Source: Moraxella sp.
Lineage (GTDB): Bacteria > Pseudomonadota > Gammaproteobacteria > Pseudomonadales > Moraxellaceae
DNA length: 43,284 nt
Reading direction: 5' to 3'
Assembly: GCA_030525825.1 (NCBI GenBank)
Contig: JAUNDZ010000018.1
Coordinates: 1-43,284, forward strand
Positions 1 to 6,914 of the stretch are shown here, piece by piece. Under the pieces are notes generated by a model that saw nothing but the letters and a program-made list of their open reading frames with translations, made no database searches and was not told where the DNA came from. Position numbers and translations under genes: made by a program. How positions within the stretch are numbered: position 1 is the stretch's first letter; every line of letters starts with the position of its first letter.

Positions 1-414
1 CCCGTAATGCTTCATCGTGCGATTTTGGGCAGTTTTGAACGCTTTATTGGGATACTCATTGAGCATTATGCTGGCTGGTTCCCTGCGTGGCTTGCCCCTC
101 AGCAGGTCGTGGTAATGAATATCACCGATAAGCAAGCGGACAATGTCGCTGACACCGTCAAAGCCTTGACCGACAAGGGCTACCGTGCCATTGCCGATGT
201 TCGTAACGAAAAAATCGGCTTTAAAATCCGTGAACGCACCCTTGAACGCATTCCCTTTATGCTCGTTTTGGGCGATAAAGAAGTGGAGTCTGGTACGGTC
301 AATGTCCGCACTCGTGAAGGCGAAAACTTGGGCAGTATGAGTCTATCTGACTTTATGAGTGTACTGGATACGGCGATTGAGAAAAAGGGAAGGGTTGAGC
401 CAAAAAGCGAATAA
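1..414 (+). CDS. thrS: Threonine-tRNA ligase, C-terminal part (partial, 5' end outside window)
   Basis: This is the last 137 codons of threonyl-tRNA synthetase, which charges tRNA-Thr in the cytoplasm. The frame is open from base 1 and begins [15 protein letters not shown], the class II motif 3 region that carries the ATP-binding arginine. The remainder (from about residue 25 of the visible part, [14 protein letters not shown]) is the C-terminal anticodon-binding fold, ending with TAA at 412-414. The internal ATG at 7 is not the start, because the conserved motif continues upstream of it. In many gamma-proteobacteria thrS is followed directly by infC; here about 3.0 kb of accessory DNA separates them. 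A hairpin terminator follows immediately. Identity is secure; only the 5' part is missing. Confidence 0.96.
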   Translation, partial: PVMLHRAILGSFERFIGILIEHYAGWFPAWLAPQQVVVMNITDKQADNVADTVKALTDKGYRAIADVRNEKIGFKIRERTLERIPFMLVLGDKEVESGTVNVRTREGENLGSMSLSDFMSVLDTAIEKKGRVEPKSE

Positions 415-428
415 TTTGGCTTGATATT

Positions 429-468
429 AAAATCCACTCAAAGGGTATTTTGGGTGGATTTTTTATTT
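429..468 (+). terminator. Intrinsic terminator after thrS
   Basis: An 11-bp stem (429-439 with 452-462, one G-T pair) with a 12-base loop runs straight into a T-rich stretch. It lies 15 bases after the thrS stop and separates thrS from the accessory block. Confidence 0.8.
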
Positions 469-510
469 TAATTGGGTTATGATAATCAAAATGGTTTTTT
501 AGGAAAGTCT

Positions 511-900
511 ATGAAAAGTTTAAAAGTTTTGTTAATCTTTGGGACAATCATAATGAGCAATCAAAGTTTTGCAAATCCTACCAAATCCAATGTTACACCC
601 ATTGTTTTTGCTAAGGGTAGTCATTGTGGTAGTTTTAGCGGTGATATTGATAATCGTCAATTTACACTTTATCTTAATCAATCCCAAACACTTGAAATTC
701 TACTTAATGATGTTAGAGACATTTTTCCAACTGTTAAAAATCCAAAACACAAAATAGTCAATCCCGAATATGGCCCCTATTCAGAATATGTTGGCTATGC
801 TTATTTTATTAAAACAAAAGGTAAACACACCATCACCTTCAAAACAGATAGGGAGTATAAAGTCAATCCTTATGCAAAGATTGAATTTTGTGCTTATTGA
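511..900 (+). CDS. Small secreted beta-rich protein with one cysteine pair, unknown function
   Basis: This is a 129-residue protein I do not recognise by name. Residues 1-21 form a clear Sec signal peptide (MKSLKVLLIF, cleavage after SFA), so the mature protein should be exported. The start at 511 is chosen because AGGAAAG sits 4-10 bases upstream and the signal peptide begins there. Mature features are C39 in a GSHCGSFSG motif and C127 in the terminal IEFCAY motif, probably a disulfide closing the fold. Between them are alternating strand-like segments (FTLYLNQSQTLEILL, GKHTITFKT) that resemble the small beta-sandwich PPC-type domains. That resemblance is an inference by eye. The frameshifted gene at 2947 encodes a clear paralogue with the same two motifs. 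The gene is AT-rich compared with the housekeeping genes nearby. Confidence 0.7.
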   Translation: MKSLKVLLIFGTIIMSNQSFANPTKSNVTPIVFAKGSHCGSFSGDIDNRQFTLYLNQSQTLEILLNDVRDIFPTVKNPKHKIVNPEYGPYSEYVGYAYFIKTKGKHTITFKTDREYKVNPYAKIEFCAY

Positions 901-961
901 TTTTTTAAAATTTATTCAAAAACCTTGAATACTTTTTTGCTTAAAACAACTTGCCAATTTT

Positions 962-986
962 GTAAGGTGCGTAATACACACCTTAC
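962..986. repeat. 25-bp imperfect palindrome
   Basis: GTAAGGTG at 962-969 pairs with CACCTTAC at 979-986 around a short centre. There is no following T tract, so it looks more like a dispersed palindromic repeat than a terminator. Confidence 0.45.
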
Positions 987-1012
987 GATTTGCCATAATT
1001 TTATGACCCCAC

Positions 1013-1046
1013 AAAAATCCATTCAAGAAATTGAGTGGATTTTTTG
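1013..1046 (+). terminator. Hairpin with T tract, likely terminator of the 511-900 gene
   Basis: An inverted repeat (1013-1026 with 1031-1044, one internal mismatch) is followed by a run of T. It faces the + strand gene ending at 900, and its stem sequence resembles the thrS terminator. Confidence 0.6.
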
Positions 1047-1063
1047 TAAAAATTTAAAAGAAT

Positions 1064-1167
1064 TAGATCTCTTGCAAAACTAAAAAATAGTTAGGCTAAA
1101 GCCCTTGTTTTTGGTCATTGTTCTAAATTTAAAAACCTAGAAAAATCAAACTTTCGCAAGAAGTCTA
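1064..1167. mobile_element. MITE-like element with IS5-like terminal inverted repeats
   Basis: This is a segment of about 104 bp bounded by inverted repeats. Reading inward, the left end is TTAGATCTCTTGCAAAACT and the right end is TTAGACTTCTTGCGAAAGTT, about 15 of 19 matching. A possible TA target duplication lies at each edge. There is no coding capacity. The CTTGC-AAA type of terminus resembles those of IS5-family elements, so this is probably a non-autonomous derivative; that assignment is an inference. The right edge supplies the stop codon of the adjacent - strand gene. Confidence 0.5.
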
Positions 1168-2289
1168 ATAAAAATTGATTGCTGAGCATTCACCAAACAA
1201 TCCCGATGATACTGTCACACTAACAACCATCTCTCGACCAGAAGAGCGGTAAATACCTCGACAAGTATCATACCTGCCAGTAACATTATCAAAAAAATCA
1301 ACCTCCACCTGATAACTGCCACTTAACGAAGCTCCATACATAGATGAGACATTAACACCTCTGACATCGTCATGACCAAGACTTCCATTATTGTAAGCAA
1401 GAGTTCTACCATCAGCAGATCGCACACGCATGGCAGTGCAACGTGCAACACTACAATCATTTAAAACAAAGGAAATGACACTAACTTTCCGTTGTTCTGC
1501 TTGGCGTTTTAAATCTGCTTGGCGTTTTAAATTAGCAACTTGCAATTGCAACTCATCAACTACTTCTTTTTTGCAGGTGGTAACATTGGCATTATAAAAT
1601 CTTTCTATTTCAGCTGCGTTTTTTGCCTTTTCTGTAATTGGGTATACCTTAACTTCATATGCCCTAGCAAGATATTTATTATAAATTGAATTTATTGCAC
1701 CACTGCCATTTACCTTATTTTTTATTTGATCTTCTGGTGTATTCATAATTTTTGCCCTAATCGGACTTTTTAAGTAATACTGGCAAGCATTATCAGCAAA
1801 TTTCTCAATTTCACCCTGACTGGTATGGTTGGTTAACGACATTTCACTTGCAAGACCCTCTTTTTTGGATTGTGCCGTCAATTCATTGATGATTTTCTTT
1901 TTATTAGACATTTCGGTACGAAATTCCGATAGACAAACTGGCATATTTTTTTCATAAAAAGCATCTAAAACCTCCATATTTTTATCGCCCAAACGACTGG
2001 TATTACCTTGCGGATATATTTTTACTTTTAAACTTTCGGTAAGATATTTTGTCAAATGCCTTTGCAAACGAGCATATTCATATTGGTCAGATTCTTGGCT
2101 GGGTACTTGTAGTGATGACCTGATTTCTTGTTCACTGTAACCCTGCATTCTTTTTTTTAGAGGCGTTATGATTGCAATTTCGCAAAATTGTTCACTCACT
2201 TCCAATTCTTCTTGTGTTAAGTCAGCTGAGTATGAACTTGTACAAAATAATAACAGCATAGCAAGTGGCAACTTAAGATATCTTGTCAT
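1165..2289 (-). CDS. Secreted protein with two helical Cys-paired modules and a C-terminal beta domain, unknown function
   Basis: This 374-residue protein has a Sec signal peptide (residues 1-22, ending SSYSA). I do not recognise the family. Two successive predicted helical modules share a pattern. Module 1 runs from C36 to C119 and ends FYEKNMPVC. Module 2 runs from C169 to C239 and ends FYNANVTTC. Each contains a matching K(V)K(I/V)YP segment before the end. A charged linker (LKRQADLKRQAEQRK, residues 254-268) includes a six-residue tandem repeat. The C-terminal domain (about 270-374) has four cysteines (C279, C284, C343, C368) and alternating hydrophobic strands. The start at 2289 has GAGG upstream. 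The neighbour at 2361-2771 carries one copy of the same module. The stop TAG is the outermost base triplet of the adjoining MITE-like element, so the native 3' end may have been altered. Confidence 0.7.
   Translation of the reverse strand: MTRYLKLPLAMLLLFCTSSYSADLTQEELEVSEQFCEIAIITPLKKRMQGYSEQEIRSSLQVPSQESDQYEYARLQRHLTKYLTESLKVKIYPQGNTSRLGDKNMEVLDAFYEKNMPVCLSEFRTEMSNKKKIINELTAQSKKEGLASEMSLTNHTSQGEIEKFADNACQYYLKSPIRAKIMNTPEDQIKNKVNGSGAINSIYNKYLARAYEVKVYPITEKAKNAAEIERFYNANVTTCKKEVVDELQLQVANLKRQADLKRQAEQRKVSVISFVLNDCSVARCTAMRVRSADGRTLAYNNGSLGHDDVRGVNVSSMYGASLSGSYQVEVDFFDNVTGRYDTCRGIYRSSGREMVVSVTVSSGLFGECSAINFY
1497..1532. repeat. 18-bp perfect tandem duplication inside a coding region
   Basis: The unit CTGCTTGGCGTTTTAAAT occurs twice head to tail (1497-1514 and 1515-1532). 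It encodes the in-frame repeat LKRQA(D/E) in the linker of the 1165-2289 gene. Copy changes would alter linker length by six residues without a frameshift. Confidence 0.85.
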
Positions 2290-2301
2290 TTTTTTTCCTC
2301 A

Positions 2302-2336
2302 TAAAAAAGCCCTATTAAATATACTTAATGGGGCTT
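2302..2336 (-). terminator. Intergenic hairpin terminator or attenuator between the two helical-module genes
   Basis: A 12-bp stem with one mismatch (2307-2318 with 2325-2336) is followed on the - strand by a run of T. It lies between the stop of the 2361-2771 gene and the start of the 1165-2289 gene, so it may reduce read-through into the downstream gene. Confidence 0.65.
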
Positions 2337-2360
2337 GTTATTTCTTCAACTATCATTCAA

Positions 2361-2771
2361 TTATTTTTTCTGCATTTTGGTTTGTTTTTCCACACATAAA
2401 TCATAATGCTTTTTTGTAAACTGTTCAATATGCCTTTCTAATTTAATTTGCCCACGCTGTTTAGGTTGTTTTGAGATTTCATCAAGAATACTTACTGTAT
2501 AATCCACAGATCTTCCTGTTGCTGTTTTAAAAAAATCTGTTTTTGGAAGAGCTTCAATAAATTCTTGCGTTTCTTTGTCCAATAAGTTACGTAATTCCTT
2601 TGAAGTCGCACCTTTTTGCTGTGCATCTAAAAGTACTGGCAAAAAACTATCAACCAATGTACATGAAACCGTTGGATTAGGGTTTAATATGTCATCATCA
2701 GCATAAGCATGACCGCCAGTCAAACCCAATACAAGCATTAGTACAGCTGGCAAAGAAGTAAGTTTTTTCAT
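2361..2771 (-). CDS. Small secreted protein with one helical Cys-paired module, unknown function
   Basis: This 136-residue protein starts with a Sec signal peptide (MKKLTSLPAVLMLVLG, cleavage near HAYA, residue 24). The start at 2771 is preferred over a GTG nine bases earlier because AAAGGTGA lies just upstream of the ATG. The mature part is mostly predicted helix, with C37 and C126 near its two ends and the closing segment KKHYDLC. That matches the closing segments of the two modules in the downstream protein. I infer that the two genes share a domain family of unknown function. Its promoter contains an 8-base poly-G tract between -35 and -10 sequences (see 2796-2833), so expression may be phase variable. 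No catalytic motif was seen; it could be an adhesin accessory factor, an inhibitor or a lysozyme-inhibitor-like protein, but nothing proves this. Confidence 0.7.
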   Translation of the reverse strand: MKKLTSLPAVLMLVLGLTGGHAYADDDILNPNPTVSCTLVDSFLPVLLDAQQKGATSKELRNLLDKETQEFIEALPKTDFFKTATGRSVDYTVSILDEISKQPKQRGQIKLERHIEQFTKKHYDLCVEKQTKMQKK

Positions 2772-2795
2772 ACAAATCACCTTTGTTAACTAAAA

Positions 2796-2833
2796 ATTAT
2801 ATTATCATCTTATCACCCCCCCCGCATTGTCAA
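2796..2833 (-). promoter_or_regulatory. Promoter with poly-G(8) tract between -35 and candidate -10 boxes
   Basis: On the - strand a perfect TTGACA (2828-2833) is followed by ATGC, then eight G (2816-2823 as C on the + strand), then several -10-like hexamers. These are TAAGAT at 2807-2812 (spacer 15), GATAAT at 2801-2806 (spacer 21) and TATAAT at 2796-2801 (spacer 26). None has the ideal 17-base spacer at the present tract length, but a change of a few G would create one. This is the classic layout of transcriptional phase variation. The ATG of the regulated gene is at 2771. Confidence 0.6.
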
Positions 2834-2946
2834 GAGTTCTTTAATGCTTTATGGAATTGAGATGAAAATTAGATAATTTTGAGAGATATATTGTTTTTTG
2901 ATTTTTGGTAGAATGTGTTTAGTTTCTTATCAATTAAGGAGTATTT

Positions 2947-3298
2947 ATGAAAGCCTTAAAAATTTTGGCAGTGTCTGCTTTATTGACATTAAGCGAACAA
3001 GCTTTCTCTCAAACTACACCCGATTAAATTTGCTAAAGGTAGTTATTGTGGCAGCTTTAGCGGTAATTACGCCAAACGCACTTTTACCATTCATTTAGGC
3101 AAAGGACAGACATTGGCGATCAGTGGAGCAGAAGGTGTTCGAGATATTATCGTCAAAAGCCCTAATGGTAAAGTATTACCATACAAAGGACAGGATTATG
3201 CCGAATGGATTACTCGTATGAAAGGCAATCACACCATTAAACTTATCCCTTATAGTAAGAGCAACACCTACACCAATATCGAGTTTTGTGCTTACTAA
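2947..3298 (+). pseudogene. Frameshifted paralogue of the secreted protein at 511-900
   Basis: The gene begins with ATG at 2947 behind a strong AAGGAG site and encodes a signal peptide (MKALKILAVSALLTL, cleavage near SFS). The reading frame hits TAA at 3025-3027, right after ACACCCGAT. One extra base near 3019-3022 explains the break. From 3020 the other frame continues without interruption to TAA at 3296-3298 and encodes PIKFAKGSYCGSFSG and a terminal IEFCAY. These match the corresponding motifs of the 511-900 protein, including its ACA CCC ATT codon context. The ancestral protein would be about 117 residues. The lesion could be a real decay event, a reversible slip in a three-C run, or a sequencing error. 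A hairpin terminator follows. Confidence 0.75.
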
Positions 3299-3303
3299 TT
3301 AGC

Positions 3304-3331
3304 AAACCTGCTCAATAAAGCAGGTTTTTAT
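3304..3331 (+). terminator. Intrinsic terminator after the frameshifted gene
   Basis: A 9-bp perfect stem (3304-3312 with 3319-3327) with a 6-base loop is followed by T residues, immediately upstream of the infC promoter. Confidence 0.8.
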
Positions 3332-3349
3332 TTACACACCAAAAACCCC

Positions 3350-3378
3350 TTGAATTCCCCAAAATTTTTAAGTAAAAT
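3350..3378 (+). promoter_or_regulatory. infC promoter
   Basis: TTGAAT at 3350-3355 and TAAAAT at 3373-3378 are separated by exactly 17 bases. Transcription would begin about 25 bases before the AUU start, so infC has its own promoter here rather than depending on thrS. Confidence 0.6.
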
Positions 3379-3410
3379 AAAAGTCTATATTTTTATTTGG
3401 AGTATGACTT

Positions 3411-3932
3411 ATTAAACCGTCAAACCGTTTGAATATCAATGAAGATATTCGTGCCAAAGAAGTCCGTCTGGTTAAAGAAGACGGCGAGCAATTGGGTGTA
3501 GTAGATTTAAAAACTGCTTTAAAAGCTGCCAGCGATGAAGGATTGGATTTGGTTGAGATTGTGCCTGATGCCAAGCCGCCCGTTGCCAAGATTATGGACT
3601 ACAAACGCTATTTGTACGACCAAAAACAAAAGGCAAAAGAAGCCAAAAAGAACCAAAAACAAACCCAAGTCAAAGAAATCAAACTTCGCCCTGGTACCGA
3701 AGAAGCGGACTATCAGGTCAAGCTGCGTAAGATTGTGGAGTTTTTGGAAGACAAAGATAAAGTCAAAGTCTCCATTCGTTTCCGTGGTCGTGAGATGGCT
3801 CACCAAGAAATCGGTAAAGCTCAGCTAGAACGCATCATCAAAGACACCGAAGAGATTGCCAGTGTTGAACAAGCACCGAAAGTCGAAGGTCGTCAGATGG
3901 GCATGCTGCTTGGTCCTGCCAAGAAAAAGTAA
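3411..3932 (+). CDS. infC: Translation initiation factor IF-3
   Basis: IF-3 binds the 30S subunit, blocks premature 50S joining and checks the initiator tRNA-start codon pairing. The 173-residue product has the N-terminal domain ([15 protein letters not shown], about residues 6-20), the lysine-rich linker and the C-terminal domain ending in [13 protein letters not shown] and [15 protein letters not shown] are family hallmarks. The start is ATT at 3411: GGAG lies 8 bases upstream at 3399-3402, the frame is closed by TGA at 3405-3407, and no ATG or GTG fits the conserved N terminus. The AUU start is known from E. coli infC, where it allows IF-3 to repress its own translation; the same control is likely here. 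rpmI and rplT, often next in this operon, do not follow. Confidence 0.95.
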   Translation: MKPSNRLNINEDIRAKEVRLVKEDGEQLGVVDLKTALKAASDEGLDLVEIVPDAKPPVAKIMDYKRYLYDQKQKAKEAKKNQKQTQVKEIKLRPGTEEADYQVKLRKIVEFLEDKDKVKVSIRFRGREMAHQEIGKAQLERIIKDTEEIASVEQAPKVEGRQMGMLLGPAKKK

Positions 3933-3951
3933 GCCAGCGCGATTAATGATG

Positions 3952-3983
3952 AATAGCAAGGGTGGCACTCTTGCTATTTTTCT
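3952..3983 (+). terminator. Intrinsic terminator after infC
   Basis: A perfect 9-bp stem (AATAGCAAG at 3952-3960 with 3970-3978) and a T-rich tail lie 20 bases after the infC stop. Confidence 0.8.
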
Positions 3984-3999
3984 AAATTACCGCACCGAT

Positions 4000-4479
4000 T
4001 TAGCCCAGCTCCCTTTGTAAAATCAGTGCGTCCATCACCCCCCACTCGTCCTTATAATAGCCTTTTCTGACATCGATTTGGGTAAAGCCATGCTTCTCAT
4101 ACAGGCGTATCGCTGGGGCGTTGTCGGCTCGCACTTCAAGTAAAATTCGCTCCGCTCCTTTGCTTTGGCACAGTGTGATAAATTCACGCATCAGCCTTGC
4201 CCCCACGCCCTGTTTTTGGTGAGTGTGGGCGGTGGCGATGCGTAAAATCTCCGCCACTTCAAAGACGATTTGATAAATCAAATAACCCATACACTCATCA
4301 TCGTCATCGCCCTCATCGTACAGCACCAGCACCCCTGCCCCAAACTGCGACAGCACTGACTGCACCGCCAAGCCGTCCCACGCATCATCAAAAAGCTCTC
4401 GCTCGATGTTTGCCACATCACTGACATAACCGCCCTGCTCGGCTTGGCGGACATCGTCTAAATTTAATAAAATTGCCAT
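4000..4479 (-). CDS. rimI: Ribosomal protein S18-alanine N-acetyltransferase (GNAT family)
   Basis: This 159-residue GNAT-fold protein probably acetylates the N-terminal alanine of ribosomal protein S18 using acetyl-CoA. The acetyl-CoA binding loop appears as HQKQGVGARL. It is followed by the strong RimI signature LLEVRADNAPAIRLYEKHGF and the GYYKDEWGVMDALIL segment. An ATG at 4530 would extend the frame, but it gives a non-conserved leader and overlaps the divergent rnr promoter. I therefore use 4479 (MAILLNLDDV), although its ribosome binding site is weak. The stop is TAA at 4000-4002. It is divergent from rnr with about 80 bases between the starts. A run of acidic residues (EGDDDDE) in the middle is unusual but lies in a loop region. 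Confidence 0.85.
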   Translation of the reverse strand: MAILLNLDDVRQAEQGGYVSDVANIERELFDDAWDGLAVQSVLSQFGAGVLVLYDEGDDDDECMGYLIYQIVFEVAEILRIATAHTHQKQGVGARLMREFITLCQSKGAERILLEVRADNAPAIRLYEKHGFTQIDVRKGYYKDEWGVMDALILQRELG

Positions 4480-4505
4480 AAAATCATCAGATAATTTAAC
4501 AAGTG

Positions 4506-4514
4506 TGATATGAT
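4506..4514 (+). promoter_or_regulatory. Possible extended -10 promoter of rnr
   Basis: TG-A-TATGAT at 4506-4514 fits an extended -10 element, 46 bases before the chosen rnr start. No convincing -35 is visible. Confidence 0.35.
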
Positions 4515-4560
4515 AACCCAAAATCATCAAATTTCACAAATACCAAATAACGAGATAACC

Positions 4561-6816
4561 ATGAAAAAGACAAAACCTACTTGGAACGACCCCAACGCCC
4601 ATGACGAGGCAAATAAATACCAAAACCCCATTCCCTCACGCCTGCTTATCCTACAAACTGTCGCCCAGATGAATAATGACAGCAAACCTGCCACGATGGA
4701 GAGTTTGGGGCTACACTTTGAGATTTTGGGCGATGAGGAGCGATTCTTTGCCTTAACCAACCGCCTAAAAGCCATGCTAAGAGACAATCAGCTTGAACGC
4801 ACGGACGGCATTCATTTTAGTATCGCTCCCCTACCGACCACCGTAACAGGCAAAATCATCGCCAACCCTAAGGGCTTTGGCTTTGTGGTGCTTGATGATA
4901 TGCCTGATTTATTTGTCCACGAAAAGCAGATGCGTGTGGTCTTTGATGGCGATACGGTGGAGGCGGTGGCAACCGAATATAAAGGCAAGGCGGAGGCTCG
5001 CATTCAGACGGTCATCGAGCGTGCCAGCACTGAATTTATCGGTGTCATCGATGAGGACGATGAGGGTTATTTTGTGCAGTTAAGTGGGGCAAACGCCCAT
5101 CAGCCCATCACACTAAGTGATGATGATATCGCTCATCATGGCGTGTCGGTGGGCGATAGCGTCAAGGTCGCCATCATTGATATGCCCACTTATCAAGAGT
5201 ATGCCACAGGTAAGATTGACGAGGTACTTACCAACTTAAACGACCGTGAGCTAATTATTGAGACCACACTTTTAAACCATGCCATACCGTCCGAATTTAG
5301 CAAAGCAACCATCGAGCAAGCAGACAGCTATGATGAGCCGACCGCTAAGGACTTTAAGGGGCGAGTGGATTTGCGAGATTTACCGCTGATTACCATCGAT
5401 GGCGAGGATTCGCGAGACTTTGACGATGCCGTCTATGCCTGTAAGCGAGCTGGGGGCAATTATCGTGTGGTAGTGGCCATTGCCGATGTTAGCCACTATG
5501 TAACGCCAAGCTCCCCCTTAGATATGGACGCTTATGAGCGAGGCACGAGTGTTTATTTTCCGCACCGTGTCATTCCTATGCTCCCAGAGGTGTTATCCAA
5601 CGGCTTATGCTCGCTAAACCCCAAAGTCGATAGGCTGTGCATGGTGGCTGACATCAAGCTGTCTTACACTGGCAAGATAACAGGCTATGAGTTCTACCCT
5701 GCCATCATGCACTCACAGGCTCGCCTGACTTATAACCAAGTCAATGCCTATTTTAACGACCCGACCAACGAAACTCTGCCTGATGATTTGGTTAAAAATG
5801 CCGATGTGTGCAAATCAGTCGATACCATGTATCAGCTTTATCAAATCTTAGATAAAAAGCGTGAGGAGCGTGGGGCGATGGCGTTTGAGACACCAGAGAG
5901 CTACATCGTCTTTGGCGAGGACGGCGACATCAAAGACATCAAAAAACGCACCAGAGGCGATGCCCACAAGCTCATCGAGGAGATGATGCTACTTGCCAAT
6001 ACCTGTGGGGCAAATTTTGCCCTAAAACACGACCTGCCTGTGCTATACCGCAACCACGACAAGCCATCTGATGAAAAGAGTGCCAAACTGTCTGAATACC
6101 TAAAATCCTTTGGCTTATCTTTTCCCACCAAAAACCCAACCCATGCCGATTATCAGCGAGTGATTAAAGCAACACAGGGACGAGCCGACACCGAGAGCAT
6201 TCACGCCATGCTCCTTCGTTCGATGATGCAGGCAAATTATAGCCCTGATAACATCGGTCATTTTGGCTTGGCTTATGATGAGTATAGCCACTTTACCAGT
6301 CCGATTCGCCGTTATCCTGACCTCATGCTCCACCGAGCCATCAAGGATAAGGTAACGGGTAAAAAAGCAGGCAAACCCCTTTATAAGCACCTAGATGAGG
6401 CAGGCGAACAGACTTCCACGACCGAACGGCGTGCAGAGGAGGCAAGCCGTCATGTAGAGACTTGGCTAAAATGCCACTATATGCAAAGACACTTGGGCGA
6501 TGAGTTTGTGGGGACGATTACCACCGTAACGAGCTTTGGCTTATTTGTTACCCTAAATGATTTGTTCATCGATGGTCTTATCCACATCTCAGGACTGGGA
6601 CAAGAATACTTTGATTATGACGAACGCCAACAAGCTCTGGTGGGCGAGCGTGGCTCTGTCTTTAGGCTTGGCGAGCAGGTGCTGATTAAGGTCGCTGGGG
6701 TCAATATGGATTTGTTGCAGGTGGATTTTATGCTGATTGAAAAATTGGGCAGCGAAAAACCCATCAAAGACAAAGCCGCTAAGAACAAAACCACCAAAAA
6801 GAAAAAATCATCTTAG
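4561..6816 (+). CDS. rnr: Ribonuclease R
   Basis: RNase R is a processive 3'-to-5' exoribonuclease that degrades structured RNA and takes part in rRNA and mRNA quality control. The 751-residue product has an N-terminal helical and cold-shock region (TGKIIANPKGFGFVVLDD, about residues 98-115), a second cold-shock domain, and then the RNB catalytic domain. The metal-binding aspartates are in DGEDSRDFDDAV (about residues 280-291). A C-terminal S1 domain (about 645-730, TSFGLFVTLNDLFIDGLIHI) is followed by a lysine-rich tail. The frame is open to 4510, but ATG at 4561 with GAG upstream gives the conserved start. It is slightly shorter than the E. coli enzyme (about 813 residues), mainly in the tail. 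It stands alone between divergent rimI and convergent hisA. Confidence 0.94.
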   Translation: MKKTKPTWNDPNAHDEANKYQNPIPSRLLILQTVAQMNNDSKPATMESLGLHFEILGDEERFFALTNRLKAMLRDNQLERTDGIHFSIAPLPTTVTGKIIANPKGFGFVVLDDMPDLFVHEKQMRVVFDGDTVEAVATEYKGKAEARIQTVIERASTEFIGVIDEDDEGYFVQLSGANAHQPITLSDDDIAHHGVSVGDSVKVAIIDMPTYQEYATGKIDEVLTNLNDRELIIETTLLNHAIPSEFSKATIEQADSYDEPTAKDFKGRVDLRDLPLITIDGEDSRDFDDAVYACKRAGGNYRVVVAIADVSHYVTPSSPLDMDAYERGTSVYFPHRVIPMLPEVLSNGLCSLNPKVDRLCMVADIKLSYTGKITGYEFYPAIMHSQARLTYNQVNAYFNDPTNETLPDDLVKNADVCKSVDTMYQLYQILDKKREERGAMAFETPESYIVFGEDGDIKDIKKRTRGDAHKLIEEMMLLANTCGANFALKHDLPVLYRNHDKPSDEKSAKLSEYLKSFGLSFPTKNPTHADYQRVIKATQGRADTESIHAMLLRSMMQANYSPDNIGHFGLAYDEYSHFTSPIRRYPDLMLHRAIKDKVTGKKAGKPLYKHLDEAGEQTSTTERRAEEASRHVETWLKCHYMQRHLGDEFVGTITTVTSFGLFVTLNDLFIDGLIHISGLGQEYFDYDERQQALVGERGSVFRLGEQVLIKVAGVNMDLLQVDFMLIEKLGSEKPIKDKAAKNKTTKKKKSS

Positions 6817-6848
6817 CCAAAAGCTCTCATTTCATAACCAAAAAAAAG

Positions 6849-6880
6849 AAAAAGGTGAAATCACTTCACCTTTTTTTATT
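6849..6880. terminator. Bidirectional terminator between rnr and hisA
   Basis: An 11-bp perfect stem (6849-6859 with 6865-6875) has a T-rich tail on both strands. It serves the convergent rnr and hisA genes. Confidence 0.85.
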
Positions 6881-6914
6881 GCACATAACTACCAGCTGTT
6901 ATATTGCTAATATA

